This document shows, piece after piece, positions 1 through 9,047 of a stretch of 36,279 bases of DNA (positions are counted from its first letter, which is position 1; each line of letters opens with the position of its first letter). Below the pieces are notes generated by a model. The model was not told the DNA's origin, ran no database searches, and was given only the letters and a program-made list of their open reading frames with translations. The stretch is from an uncultured Spirochaetaceae bacterium (GTDB lineage Bacteria > Spirochaetota > Spirochaetia > Treponematales > Treponemataceae): contig CACXCG010000060.1 in NCBI GenBank assembly GCA_902766125.1, positions 1 through 36,279 of the forward strand, in the 5' to 3' direction. The translations under genes and the position numbers were made by a program.

Positions 1-555
1 CAAGAGGCTGGGCGCGGAGCAAGGGACGGCAAGACTGCAAACGCAATTCTTCTGTGGAGTTACGACGACGAACGGAATGCAAAAAGACTTTCGGATACCT
101 CACGGCAAAAAGCAGTCGCACGCTTTGCACAAAGCACTACCTGCAGAAGACAGGTTCTTCTAGATGCACTGGGAGCAGAACAGGCAGTATGCGAAGGCTG
201 TGATGTATGCAATACCGGAGGTCCTTCACCGTTTGCACAGGATGCAGCCTTTGTTTTTTCTTATGTTAAATCGCACCGCAAACTGTTTGACATGGATCAG
301 CTTACCGCAAACCTTATTACTCTGTTAAACGAACGCGACAGAAAACTTGCATCGGTAAACATTTGGGAACACAGTGACGCCGAAGAAATTGTCCGCGAGC
401 TTATTGCGGCAAAATACATAAAAAAATGCAGGTTTCCGTGGAAGGGAAAAATTACTTTTCAGAAGCCTCTTCAGCAGGGGCAGCAGCCTGTCCTTCTGCA
501 GCGGGAGCGGCTTCTCCACCTTCTGCGGAGGGGGCGGCAGCGGCAACAGGCTTAG
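1..555 (+). CDS. recQ: ATP-dependent DNA helicase RecQ, C-terminal part (5' end outside window)
   Basis: The open frame enters from the left edge and stops at TAG 553-555. It begins with QEAGRGARDG, which matches RecQ helicase motif VI (usually QExGRAGRDG). A four-cysteine zinc module follows (C in TTCRRQ, then CEGCDVC), and then a winged-helix-like RQC region to about base 460. RecQ is a 3'-5' DNA helicase used in recombination and fork repair. No HRDC domain follows, so this is a short-form RecQ. The last 30 or so residues (QKPLQQGQQPVLL...) are low-complexity and are encoded on the complement of the Ala/Glu-rich tail of the convergent gene at 452-730. They are probably not conserved. The helicase core lies outside the window. 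The family call is secure; the value of the C-terminal extension is not. Confidence 0.88.
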   Translation, partial: QEAGRGARDGKTANAILLWSYDDERNAKRLSDTSRQKAVARFAQSTTCRRQVLLDALGAEQAVCEGCDVCNTGGPSPFAQDAAFVFSYVKSHRKLFDMDQLTANLITLLNERDRKLASVNIWEHSDAEEIVRELIAAKYIKKCRFPWKGKITFQKPLQQGQQPVLLQRERLLHLLRRGRQRQQA

Positions 556-730
556 GCTTACCCTTTACCTGCGGGGGCTTTTTACGGTATTTGACAACGT
601 AATTACCCAGAGAGATGTATATGATAAGTGCGACGGTAATAAAGATAACGCGCCAGTCAAGCAGCACGCCTTTACACAACGCCAGCAGCGATTTAAAGTC
701 CATACCGTAAGTATCGGCAAAAAACTGCAT
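452..730 (-). CDS. Small single-pass membrane protein with Ala/Glu/Pro-rich tail, unknown function
   Basis: The protein has 92 residues. After a short N-terminal part there is one clear membrane segment (about residues 27-46, VIFITVALIIYISLGNYVV), then a basic patch YRKKPPQVKGKPK, then an acidic, Ala-rich low-complexity tail. This suggests an inner-membrane anchor with a flexible tail, cytoplasmic by the positive-inside rule. I do not recognise the family. It converges on and overlaps the end of recQ by about 104 bases. No convincing Shine-Dalgarno precedes the ATG at 730; the next in-frame ATG (703) is an alternative start. Membrane segment and tail are seen; any function would be guesswork. 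The in-frame hydrophobic segment and typical composition argue that it is real. Confidence 0.6.
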   Translation of the reverse strand: MQFFADTYGMDFKSLLALCKGVLLDWRVIFITVALIIYISLGNYVVKYRKKPPQVKGKPKPVAAAAPSAEGGEAAPAAEGQAAAPAEEASEK

Positions 731-734
731 AAAC

Positions 735-763
735 TTGACACAGACAGTGTATCCGCGTAGAAT
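735..763 (+). promoter_or_regulatory. hisH promoter, predicted leaderless
   Basis: A perfect -35 TTGACA (735-740) is followed by a 17-base spacer and -10 TAGAAT (758-763). Only 6 bases separate the -10 from the hisH ATG at 770, so the predicted +1 is the A of the start codon. There is no Shine-Dalgarno. This is the cleanest of several such promoters in the window. Confidence 0.75.
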
Positions 764-769
764 TCAGCC

Positions 770-1450
770 ATGACAGGAATCATAGATTACAATGCAGGAA
801 ACATCAAAAGTGTAGAACGTTCTCTCGCATACATTAAGGCACCCTACATTCTTTCTAAAAATCCAAAAGAGTTACAGTCCGTTGACCGCATTATTTTTCC
901 CGGAGACGGAGAAGCAGCTTACGCAATGGAGCAATTAAAAGAACTGGGCTTTGACAGTTTTATAAAAGACTGGGTTCAGGAAGGCAAACCGCTTCTGGGA
1001 ATCTGCATCGGAGCACAGATTGTGTTTGATTACAGCGAAGAAGGCGACACACAATGCCTGGGTCTTATAAAAGGACGCATACGGCATTTTACTTCACTGT
1101 GGAATGAACGGCTCCCGACAGAAGAAGAGCATTCTGAACGTGCAATGCTTTTGAATACACGCAAAGTTCCACACATGGGCTGGAATGATGTGACTTTCTG
1201 TAACGGCGGAACAAAACTGTGCGAAGGTGTTGCAGACAAAAGTGATTTTTATTTCGTTCACTCGTATGTCATTCAGCCGGAAGATGTAACGGTCATCAAA
1301 GGCTATGCAGATTACGGCACTATGGTTCCTGCAATTGTAGAACAGAAGAACATAACCGTCTGCCAGTTCCATCCCGAAAAATCAGGAGAACCCGGCTTAC
1401 AGATTTTGCGCAATTTTACAAAGGATGATATCGGGGGTGCATCATGCTGA
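770..1450 (+). CDS. hisH: Imidazole glycerol phosphate synthase, glutamine amidotransferase subunit HisH
   Basis: HisH hydrolyses glutamine and channels ammonia to HisF, which converts PRFAR into imidazole glycerol phosphate and AICAR (histidine and purine metabolism, cytosol). The class I amidotransferase triad is visible: C79 in LLGICIGAQ, and H201 and E203 in [15 protein letters not shown] and FVHSY are typical HisH signatures. The 226-residue length is slightly above the usual 200 or so. The ATG at 770 lies 6 bases after a -10 box and has no Shine-Dalgarno, so translation is probably leaderless. It overlaps hisF by 7 bases, as expected for a two-subunit enzyme made from one mRNA. No other histidine gene is in the window. 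A role in a sugar-amidination pathway (HisH/HisF paralogues of surface-glycan clusters) cannot be excluded, but no glycan genes are nearby. Confidence 0.92.
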   Translation: MTGIIDYNAGNIKSVERSLAYIKAPYILSKNPKELQSVDRIIFPGDGEAAYAMEQLKELGFDSFIKDWVQEGKPLLGICIGAQIVFDYSEEGDTQCLGLIKGRIRHFTSLWNERLPTEEEHSERAMLLNTRKVPHMGWNDVTFCNGGTKLCEGVADKSDFYFVHSYVIQPEDVTVIKGYADYGTMVPAIVEQKNITVCQFHPEKSGEPGLQILRNFTKDDIGGASC

Positions 1451-2205
1451 AAAAAAGAATCATCATTTGTCTTGATGTAAAAGACGGACGCACCACGAAG
1501 GGAATCAAATTCAAAAACAACATCGACATCGGAGATCCGGTAGAGATGGCTGCAGAATACTATCGTCAGAATGTAGATGAACTGGTGTTCTATGACATCA
1601 TGGCAAGCGCACGTGGAAGAGGTCCCATTCTGGATTTGATTTCACGCGTTGCAAGTCAGGTATTCATTCCGTTCTGTGTCGGCGGTGGCATTGGTACACT
1701 GGAAGACATTCGCTCAACCATTATGGCAGGAGCAGAAAAAGTTTCTCTTAACTCACAGGCTGTAAAAAATCCCGACCTGATTGCACAGGGAGCACGGGTG
1801 TTCGGTTCGCAGTGCATGGTACTGGGAATGGATGCTGCGCGCGACAGTGCAATGCCTTCGGGTTACCGAGTGTACATCAACGGCGGCAGAGTTGCAACAG
1901 AACTTGATGCAAAAGAATGGGCATTACGTGCAGTAGAACTGGGTGCAGGAGAAATTGTTCTTAATTCAATTGATGCAGACGGAACTCGTGACGGTTACGA
2001 ACTTAACCTGACCCGCATGATAAGCGAAGCAGTTCCGGTACCCGTTATTGCATCTGGCGGAGGCGGTACTCCTCAGCATTTAGTAGATGTACTTACCGAT
2101 GCAAATGCAGACGCAGCACTGATTGCAAGCATGGTTCACTCGGGAGACTACACCGTTCCCGGCATAAAGGCAGAATTAAGCAAAGCAGGAGTTGCAGTCC
2201 GCTGA
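1444..2205 (+). CDS. hisF: Imidazole glycerol phosphate synthase, cyclase subunit HisF
   Basis: HisF is the (beta/alpha)8-barrel cyclase subunit that uses ammonia from HisH to form imidazole glycerol phosphate plus AICAR. The two catalytic aspartates fall at the canonical positions: D11 (IICLDVKDG) and D130 (LGMDAARD). Phosphate-binding motifs CVGGGI and VIASGGGG are present. The 253-residue length is normal. Some signature segments differ from typical His[11 protein letters not shown] where DITAS.EGR is usual, SLNSQAV for S.N(T/S)AAV, and SGGGGTPQH for SGGAGxxEH. This may be lineage divergence or a specialised paralogue. The start ATG at 1444 sits inside the hisH stop region, so translation is coupled. 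The gene ends 3 bases before the convergent queD stop, with no terminator between them. Confidence 0.92.
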   Translation: MLKKRIIICLDVKDGRTTKGIKFKNNIDIGDPVEMAAEYYRQNVDELVFYDIMASARGRGPILDLISRVASQVFIPFCVGGGIGTLEDIRSTIMAGAEKVSLNSQAVKNPDLIAQGARVFGSQCMVLGMDAARDSAMPSGYRVYINGGRVATELDAKEWALRAVELGAGEIVLNSIDADGTRDGYELNLTRMISEAVPVPVIASGGGGTPQHLVDVLTDANADAALIASMVHSGDYTVPGIKAELSKAGVAVR

Positions 2206-2208
2206 CCG

Positions 2209-2601
2209 TCAGTTTTCTATGCAGTAGCGAGCGCGGGACGTTTCTGTTTCAAACACGTCTACTGCATACAGATACGGCTTAGACGAATCATCTGATTTTT
2301 TAAGCTCTGGGCAGTCAGCAATAATTCCGTCAAAAATATACACTGCAATGCGTTCAGCACTGGGGTTGTTTTTAAAGCATGCAAGATCATTCAGATTGGT
2401 ATGATCAACCTGACCGCACACGTTTCTGAGTGCTGCTTTCAATTCGGAAAAATCAAGAAGCATTCCGCCTTCATCAAGCGCAGTTCCCCGTACATGAGCA
2501 TAGACTTTGTAGTTGTGTCCGTGCAAATGTTCGCACTTTCCGTGATAATCCTGTAAAAAATGAGCCGCAGCAAAATCGGCCTGTACCCGTACTTCAAACA
2601 T
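2209..2601 (-). CDS. queD: 6-carboxy-5,6,7,8-tetrahydropterin synthase (QueD)
   Basis: QueD converts 7,8-dihydroneopterin triphosphate into 6-carboxytetrahydropterin, the second step to the queuosine precursor preQ0. The zinc/active-site pattern is complete: FAAAH, then CEHLHGH (the CxxxHGH motif of QueD, as opposed to the Glu of PTPS-III), then the VDHTNLND segment. The length is 130 residues from the chosen start. I chose ATG 2601 (MFEVRVQADF), which is the usual N-terminus. The frame could run 11 codons further upstream to 2634, but that extension crosses the promoter region. The start lies 6 bases after an extended -10 box with no Shine-Dalgarno. No other queuosine genes are in the window. 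A pterin (PTPS-type) role is the alternative. Confidence 0.87.
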   Translation of the reverse strand: MFEVRVQADFAAAHFLQDYHGKCEHLHGHNYKVYAHVRGTALDEGGMLLDFSELKAALRNVCGQVDHTNLNDLACFKNNPSAERIAVYIFDGIIADCPELKKSDDSSKPYLYAVDVFETETSRARYCIEN

Positions 2602-2607
2602 ACGCAA

Positions 2608-2616
2608 AGTATAGCA
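2608..2616 (-). promoter_or_regulatory. queD extended -10 promoter, predicted leaderless
   Basis: Read on the minus strand, this is TGC TATACT, an extended -10 element. It ends 6 bases before the queD ATG (2601). The -35 region is poor (TTTTGC at 17 spacing), as is common with extended -10 promoters. No Shine-Dalgarno fits between. Confidence 0.5.
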
Positions 2617-2618
2617 CA

Positions 2619-2647
2619 TTGCATGATTTAGCAAAAGACAGTAATAT
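2619..2647 (+). promoter_or_regulatory. Possible murE promoter, leaderless geometry
   Basis: TTGCAT (2619-2624), a 17-base spacer, then TAATAT (2642-2647), ending 7 bases before the murE ATG at 2655. Both boxes are imperfect. A GAGGA stretch lies only about 2 bases from the ATG, too close for a normal Shine-Dalgarno. It interlocks with the divergent queD promoter. Confidence 0.4.
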
Positions 2648-2654
2648 AGAGGAT

Positions 2655-4271
2655 ATGAAAAAGACGTTAAAACAGATTCTGAACGGAATCGACTGCATAA
2701 TACCGGAAACAGATACAGAAATTGAGCATCTGGTATTTGACTCGCGGAGTGTTACCGAAAACACACTCTTTTTTGCCCTTCCCGGAACCCATACAACAGG
2801 AAATAAATTTATTGCTGATGCAGTTTTACGCGGAGCAGCAGCGGTTATCTACGAAGGAACTATTTCAGCTGATGAACAGAACGCCATAGATAAGGCCTGT
2901 CAGACAAAGGGACATAAAGTTCCGCTGGTAAACGTTCCGTCGGCACGGAAAGCAATGTCACCAGTTTCCGCAGCATTTTACGACAACCCTTCAGAGCATC
3001 TGGTGGTATATGGAGTAACGGGAACCGAAGGAAAATCTTCTACCGTTTCGTTTATCTGGCAGCTGCTGACTGCCTGCGGAATTAAAGCAGGTTTTATTTC
3101 AACCGTGCAGTATTCTCTGGGCGGAGAAGCAATCAATAATCCGCAGCATCAGACAACACCCGAAGCACCCATCGTACAGAGAGAACTGTATGAAATGCTT
3201 ATGAACGGTTGTACGCATGCAGTTGTTGAATCTTCTTCTCACGGATTAAGCGAGTCGCTTAACCGCTTAGGAGACGTTCACTTTGACTGCGCAGTATTCA
3301 TGAACGTAACGCTTGAACATCTTGAGTTCCACAAAACCTACGAACAGTACAAAAGCGATAAAGCAAACCTGTTCCGCTCTCTTGATAAATTCAGCCACAC
3401 AAAAAAAATCGGATTGAATGCAACCGAAGAAACAGAAGTTCCTTCATTCGGAATAGTAAATGCAGAAGATGATGCAGCTTCATACTTTACCGGATGCACC
3501 ACAAAAAAATCGTTTGCGTTTGCAGAAGGACAGACACTTTACACAGATGCAGACACTCCGGTAAGCCGCATTACAGAAGTAAACGCAAGTGCAACAGACC
3601 TTACGTTTACTCTCAACCTTGATCTGAAAGACAGCAAACAAACAGTCAGCGTACACTCCCCCACACCAGGAGCGTTTAACGCATACAACATTACTGCCGC
3701 TCTTCTTGCCGTACACGGCACAACACACATCAACATTCAGACAATTGCTCAGAAGGTACAGTCACTCAAAAGTGTTACCGGACGCATGACGGTTATAAAT
3801 CAGGGACAGCCGTTTGAAGTTATTGTTGACTATGCACACACACCGTCATCGTTCCAGACTATTTTCCCGCCCATACGCAAGCGGTGCGACAAACACATTA
3901 TCTGCGTATTTGGTTCTGCAGGTGAACGCGATGTTACCAAACGTCCGCTTCAGGGACAGATTGCAGCACAGTACTGTGACACCGTAATCTTAACCGATGA
4001 AGACCCGCGTCAGGAAGACAGCGCTGTCATTCTGGAAGACATTGCAAAAGGTGCACGCAAAGAAAACAAACTGAGCGAAGACAATCTGCTTTTAATAGCA
4101 GACAGACCGAAAGCAATCAGAAAAGCATTCAGTCTTGCCGGCAAAGATGACATCGTACTTCTGTTGGGCAAGTCGCATGAAAATTCTATCATCTATAAAG
4201 ACGGTGCACATCCATACGATGAAATTGCAGAAGCAAAAACAGCACTCTCAGAAATGGGATTTACAAAATAA
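2655..4271 (+). CDS. murE: UDP-N-acetylmuramoyl-tripeptide synthetase MurE
   Basis: This cytosolic Mur ligase adds the third amino acid (a diamino acid) to UDP-MurNAc-L-Ala-D-Glu using ATP. The domain order is an N-terminal UMAG-binding domain (FDSRSV..LFFALPG), a central ATPase with P-loop GVTGTEGKSS and the ESSSHGL and NVTLEHLEFH motifs, and a C-terminal ligase domain (VDYAHTPSSF, FGSAGERD, then TDEDPRQED). The usual diaminopimelate-selecting motif DNPR reads EDPR here, which points to a different third residue; spirochaete peptidoglycan is known to carry ornithine. The length is 538 residues from ATG 2655. The frame is open upstream to 2430, but that part is antisense to queD and lacks MurE features. 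It heads a murE-ddl-murD block, with ddl 24 bases downstream. Confidence 0.9.
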   Translation: MKKTLKQILNGIDCIIPETDTEIEHLVFDSRSVTENTLFFALPGTHTTGNKFIADAVLRGAAAVIYEGTISADEQNAIDKACQTKGHKVPLVNVPSARKAMSPVSAAFYDNPSEHLVVYGVTGTEGKSSTVSFIWQLLTACGIKAGFISTVQYSLGGEAINNPQHQTTPEAPIVQRELYEMLMNGCTHAVVESSSHGLSESLNRLGDVHFDCAVFMNVTLEHLEFHKTYEQYKSDKANLFRSLDKFSHTKKIGLNATEETEVPSFGIVNAEDDAASYFTGCTTKKSFAFAEGQTLYTDADTPVSRITEVNASATDLTFTLNLDLKDSKQTVSVHSPTPGAFNAYNITAALLAVHGTTHINIQTIAQKVQSLKSVTGRMTVINQGQPFEVIVDYAHTPSSFQTIFPPIRKRCDKHIICVFGSAGERDVTKRPLQGQIAAQYCDTVILTDEDPRQEDSAVILEDIAKGARKENKLSEDNLLLIADRPKAIRKAFSLAGKDDIVLLLGKSHENSIIYKDGAHPYDEIAEAKTALSEMGFTK

Positions 4272-4295
4272 ATCATCCTTAAGGAGCATACAAAA

Positions 4296-5429
4296 ATGAA
4301 CGTAGTTATTTTATACGGCGGCCGCTCAGGCGAACACGAAATCTCTCTGGTAAGTGCATCAGCAGTAGCACGAAACGTAAGCGAAAAACATTCAGTACGT
4401 TTAATTTCTATTTCTAAAGACGGTGCATGGTATGCAGAAGATGCTGCAGAATTGCTGCGCATAAAAACAGACAGCAGTGCAACTCTTGCCGTTCACGCAG
4501 ATGAAAAAAAGCGGGTGTCGGTTGTTCCCGGCGGCGGTAAGGATGCAACATTTAAGACAGAAGAAGGTGCAATTCCGGCAGATGTGGTATTCCCTGTTTT
4601 ACACGGAACCTACGGAGAAGACGGAACTGTTCAGGGACTGCTTGAAATGGCAAATGTTCCGTATGTCGGCTGCGGAGTATTTTCTTCTGCAGCAACAATG
4701 GATAAAGAAGAAACAAAAATCTTATGGCAGCATGCAGGTCTTCCTGTCGTACCGGGCATCTGCATAACCCGTGCAGACATTAACGACAGTAATGCTTACG
4801 ATGCAAAAGTAAAACTTGCCGTAGACACACTCAAATTCCCGCTGTTTGTAAAACCGTGTTCTGCAGGTTCAAGCGACGGCGCTTCTAAAGCAACAAACGA
4901 ACGTGAACTTTCTTTTGCACTCATGGAAGCCTTTCAGTGGGACAACAAAGTGCTTATAGAAAAAGCAATTGATGCACGCGAAGTAGAATGTTCCGTAACA
5001 GGAAACTCTGTTACACAGGACGCATCCAAACCGGAAACAATGCTCACATCTTACGGACCGGGAGAAATTGTTCCCAAGCACACCTTCTACGATTACGATG
5101 CAAAATACAATGACCCCGACGGAGCAGAACTTAAGATTCCTGCACTGCTTTCAAACGAACAGCTTACACAAATCCGCAGTATGGCACAGAAAGCATACGC
5201 TGCAGTAAATGCATCCGGTCTTTCGCGCGTAGACTTTTTCATTGACCGCAACGACGGAACTTTGTATCTGAATGAAATAAACACCATCCCTGGATTTACC
5301 GCAATCAGCATGTTCCCCAAGATGTGTGATTCCGAAGGATTAGGATTTACCGCACTTTTAGATAAACTGTTTGCAGAAGCATGTGCTCAGTTTGAAGCAA
5401 AATCAATTCTGCGTACCAGCAGAGTGTAA
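4296..5429 (+). CDS. ddl: D-alanine--D-alanine ligase
   Basis: This ATP-grasp enzyme joins two D-alanines for the end of the peptidoglycan stem peptide. Motifs in order: GGRSGEHEISL near the N-terminus, HGTYGEDGTVQGLLE and VPYVGCGV, the nucleotide-binding KPCSAGSSDGASK, VECSVTGN, and the metal/dipeptide-binding DFFIDR...LYLNEINTIPGFT. The 377-residue length is normal. A good Shine-Dalgarno (AAGGAG, about 8 bases before the ATG) supports the start. It lies between murE and murD on the same strand, 24 bases after murE and 11 bases before murD, so it is probably co-transcribed. Residues after LFAEACAQF are variable. There is no sign of a D-lactate (Van-type) variant that I can judge by eye. Confidence 0.95.
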   Translation: MNVVILYGGRSGEHEISLVSASAVARNVSEKHSVRLISISKDGAWYAEDAAELLRIKTDSSATLAVHADEKKRVSVVPGGGKDATFKTEEGAIPADVVFPVLHGTYGEDGTVQGLLEMANVPYVGCGVFSSAATMDKEETKILWQHAGLPVVPGICITRADINDSNAYDAKVKLAVDTLKFPLFVKPCSAGSSDGASKATNERELSFALMEAFQWDNKVLIEKAIDAREVECSVTGNSVTQDASKPETMLTSYGPGEIVPKHTFYDYDAKYNDPDGAELKIPALLSNEQLTQIRSMAQKAYAAVNASGLSRVDFFIDRNDGTLYLNEINTIPGFTAISMFPKMCDSEGLGFTALLDKLFAEACAQFEAKSILRTSRV

Positions 5430-5440
5430 GCGGAGGAAGT

Positions 5441-6991
5441 ATGGCTGACTCAATGACAAATCCCCACTGTTACCCGGAAGGCTGTGTATTCAATTCACTT
5501 GATGATATTGCCGGAAAAAAAGTTACGGTCATGGGACTGGGATTAAACGGCGGCGGTGAAGCCTGCGTAAAATTCTTTCTGCAGCACGGTGCATTTGTTA
5601 CCGTTACTGACATGAAAAATGCAGAACAGCTTTCGCCCACACTCAACCGGTTAAACGCAGACTGTTCAGTTGACAAATCACGGCTGACCTATGTACTGGG
5701 ACAGCACCGCATAGAAGATTTTGAAAACGCAGACTGTGTCATAAAAAATCCGGGAGTTAAATACGAAGGAAATAAATTTCTTGCAGCAGCAAAAGCAATA
5801 GAAACTGACATAAGCATTTTCCTGCACTTTACCAAAGCACCCATCATTGCGGTAACCGGAAGCAAAGGAAAATCAAGTACCGTAAGTGCCATTCACTACG
5901 GCTTACAGAAAGCAGGCTTTACTTCTTTCTTAGGCGGAAACATAACCGTAAGTCCCCTTACCTTTTTAGATCAGACAAATGAAATAACACCGGTAGTGCT
6001 TGAACTTTCCAGCTGGCAGTTACGCGACTTACGCGGAAGAAAAGCACTTAAGCCAAAAATTGCAGTCATTACCAAAACCGTTCCCGACCATCAAAATTTT
6101 TACGGTTCAATGAAAGCATACATTGCAGACAAGCGTTTGATTTATGCAGACCAGACAAAATCAGATTACACAATTCTTGATGCAGATGCAGACGGATATC
6201 TGACTGAATGTGAAGAACCACAACAGAACTGTACCTGCTGGGGCGATGACTTTGCAACAGAAACAAAAGGAACTGTCTTACGCTACAGCAGAAAACCATT
6301 TGCAAAAGAAACAGACGGTTCATTCCAGAATACCGATACAAACGGACGTCACGGATATGTACACTTAAACGGAACCACCGAATGTGTCATGGATGAACTT
6401 GCAGTTCCCGGAACGCACAACAGAATCAATGTCTTAAACGCGGGACTTGTCATGCGGCTTTTGGGCATTTCTGCTTCTGACACTAAACAGATTCTTGAAT
6501 CCTGGGGCGGAATAGAACACCGGCTAGAGTTCTTTCATGAATGGACAACAGCAGGAGGAGCACAGGTCCGCTTTTACAACGACAGTGCGGCAACCGTACC
6601 CGAAGCAGCAGTCGCAGCAGCATCATCGTTTACACAGTCAGCAAATGTCGTACTGCTTACCGGCGGCACAGACAAACAGCTTGACTTTGCACCCCTTGCA
6701 GAATATCTGAGCACTCAGCAGAAAAAAGAAAAATCTGCACTGAGCGTTCTTCTGTTAGCAGGAACCGGAACGGACAAACTGACCGCTTTACTTGAAGAAA
6801 AACAGACTGCCTTTACCGCCCCGTACACATCGCTTGCTGAAATGCTGGACGTGGTACGCGCTAAACTTGATTCATGCACGGTAAACACAACCGTTGTCTT
6901 TTCTCCGGGTGCAACCAGCTTTGGTATGTTTGCAAACGAATTTGACCGCGGCAACAAATTCAAGGCTGCAGTAAAAGAACTGTTTAAATAA
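5441..6991 (+). CDS. murD: UDP-N-acetylmuramoylalanine--D-glutamate ligase MurD
   Basis: MurD adds D-glutamate to UDP-MurNAc-L-Ala in the cytosol. The N-terminal Rossmann domain (KKVTVMGLGLNGGGEA), the P-loop VTGSKGKSS, LELSSWQL, the HRLEFF segment and FYNDSAATVPEA are all diagnostic. The protein has 516 residues against the usual 440-460. It carries an extra N-terminal lead of about 25 residues and an insertion in the central domain (bases about 6200-6350) rich in Glu, Gln, Thr and Gly. The P-loop ends in SS rather than TT, as in the neighbouring murE. Start ATG 5441 has a strong GGAGGA site 5 bases upstream. It is last in the murE-ddl-murD block and ends 8 bases before the convergent gene at 7000, without an obvious terminator. 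Confidence 0.93.
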   Translation: MADSMTNPHCYPEGCVFNSLDDIAGKKVTVMGLGLNGGGEACVKFFLQHGAFVTVTDMKNAEQLSPTLNRLNADCSVDKSRLTYVLGQHRIEDFENADCVIKNPGVKYEGNKFLAAAKAIETDISIFLHFTKAPIIAVTGSKGKSSTVSAIHYGLQKAGFTSFLGGNITVSPLTFLDQTNEITPVVLELSSWQLRDLRGRKALKPKIAVITKTVPDHQNFYGSMKAYIADKRLIYADQTKSDYTILDADADGYLTECEEPQQNCTCWGDDFATETKGTVLRYSRKPFAKETDGSFQNTDTNGRHGYVHLNGTTECVMDELAVPGTHNRINVLNAGLVMRLLGISASDTKQILESWGGIEHRLEFFHEWTTAGGAQVRFYNDSAATVPEAAVAAASSFTQSANVVLLTGGTDKQLDFAPLAEYLSTQQKKEKSALSVLLLAGTGTDKLTALLEEKQTAFTAPYTSLAEMLDVVRAKLDSCTVNTTVVFSPGATSFGMFANEFDRGNKFKAAVKELFK

Positions 6992-6999
6992 CGCTTGTT

Positions 7000-7425
7000 T
7001 TATTCATTTACCGCAGGTGCAGTTGCGTCACCTGAAGTTTGCGCAGGAAGCTGAACAACATAGTCAGCATCGCGTTCAGCACAGTATGTACACAGATACT
7101 TTCGACCAGCCGCCTCTGCTTCTTCAACGGTACCTGAGTGAAGATTCGCTGGGGAAACACGGCGCAGTGCCTGACAGTCTTCGTGAGTATGCATGTATTC
7201 GTTGCGTCCAGCCCAATACACGACCAGCTTACCCGCCGGCGATGTATTTCCAAAAAAAGAAAGAGGCTGACTGACCTCTGTATCAGTTTCGGTATCAAAA
7301 TTTTCCGCAGGTTTATGAACATTCAGCGAAGAAAGAAATGCTGTCGTACAGATAACAGCACACACTGCAACACAAACAGCAGCAACTGCAGTAACATACA
7401 GGGCAAACGTTTCGCTTTTTTTCAT
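7000..7425 (-). CDS. Membrane-anchored protein with Cys/His zinc-ribbon-like domain
   Basis: The protein has 141 residues. A single N-terminal membrane segment (about residues 8-32) is followed by an acidic linker, then a compact domain: VVYWAGRNEYMHTHEDCQALRRVS...LHSGTVEEAEAAGRKYLCTYC. The pattern Y-x-His-x3-Cys...Glu-Ala-x3-Gly-x4-Cys-x2-Cys resembles the small Ada-type metal-binding folds found in exported nucleases and envelope proteins. The domain should face the periplasm. The role is unknown. AGGAG stands 8 bases before the ATG. It lies 16 bases downstream of the purA terminator on the same strand, so it may be expressed by read-through or from its own unseen promoter. Confidence 0.75.
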   Translation of the reverse strand: MKKSETFALYVTAVAAVCVAVCAVICTTAFLSSLNVHKPAENFDTETDTEVSQPLSFFGNTSPAGKLVVYWAGRNEYMHTHEDCQALRRVSPANLHSGTVEEAEAAGRKYLCTYCAERDADYVVQLPAQTSGDATAPAVNE

Positions 7426-7440
7426 ATCTTATTCTCCTAT

Positions 7441-7470
7441 AAAAAAAGGGGCTGTCGATTAGACAACCCC
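7441..7470 (-). terminator. Rho-independent terminator of guaB-purA
   Basis: On the minus strand a 9-pair stem with one mismatch (arms 7462-7470 and 7448-7456, 5-base loop) is followed by seven T's (7447-7441). It starts 20 bases after the purA stop codon. The stem sequence resembles the terminator at 29221-29247. Confidence 0.9.
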
Positions 7471-7490
7471 GTTAGTTAAAACGAAAATGC

Positions 7491-9047
<1,557 letters not shown>

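Noticed and set aside
2430..2654. Upstream extension of the murE frame
   Set aside because: It is antisense to queD and carries no MurE sequence; the conserved start is at 2655.
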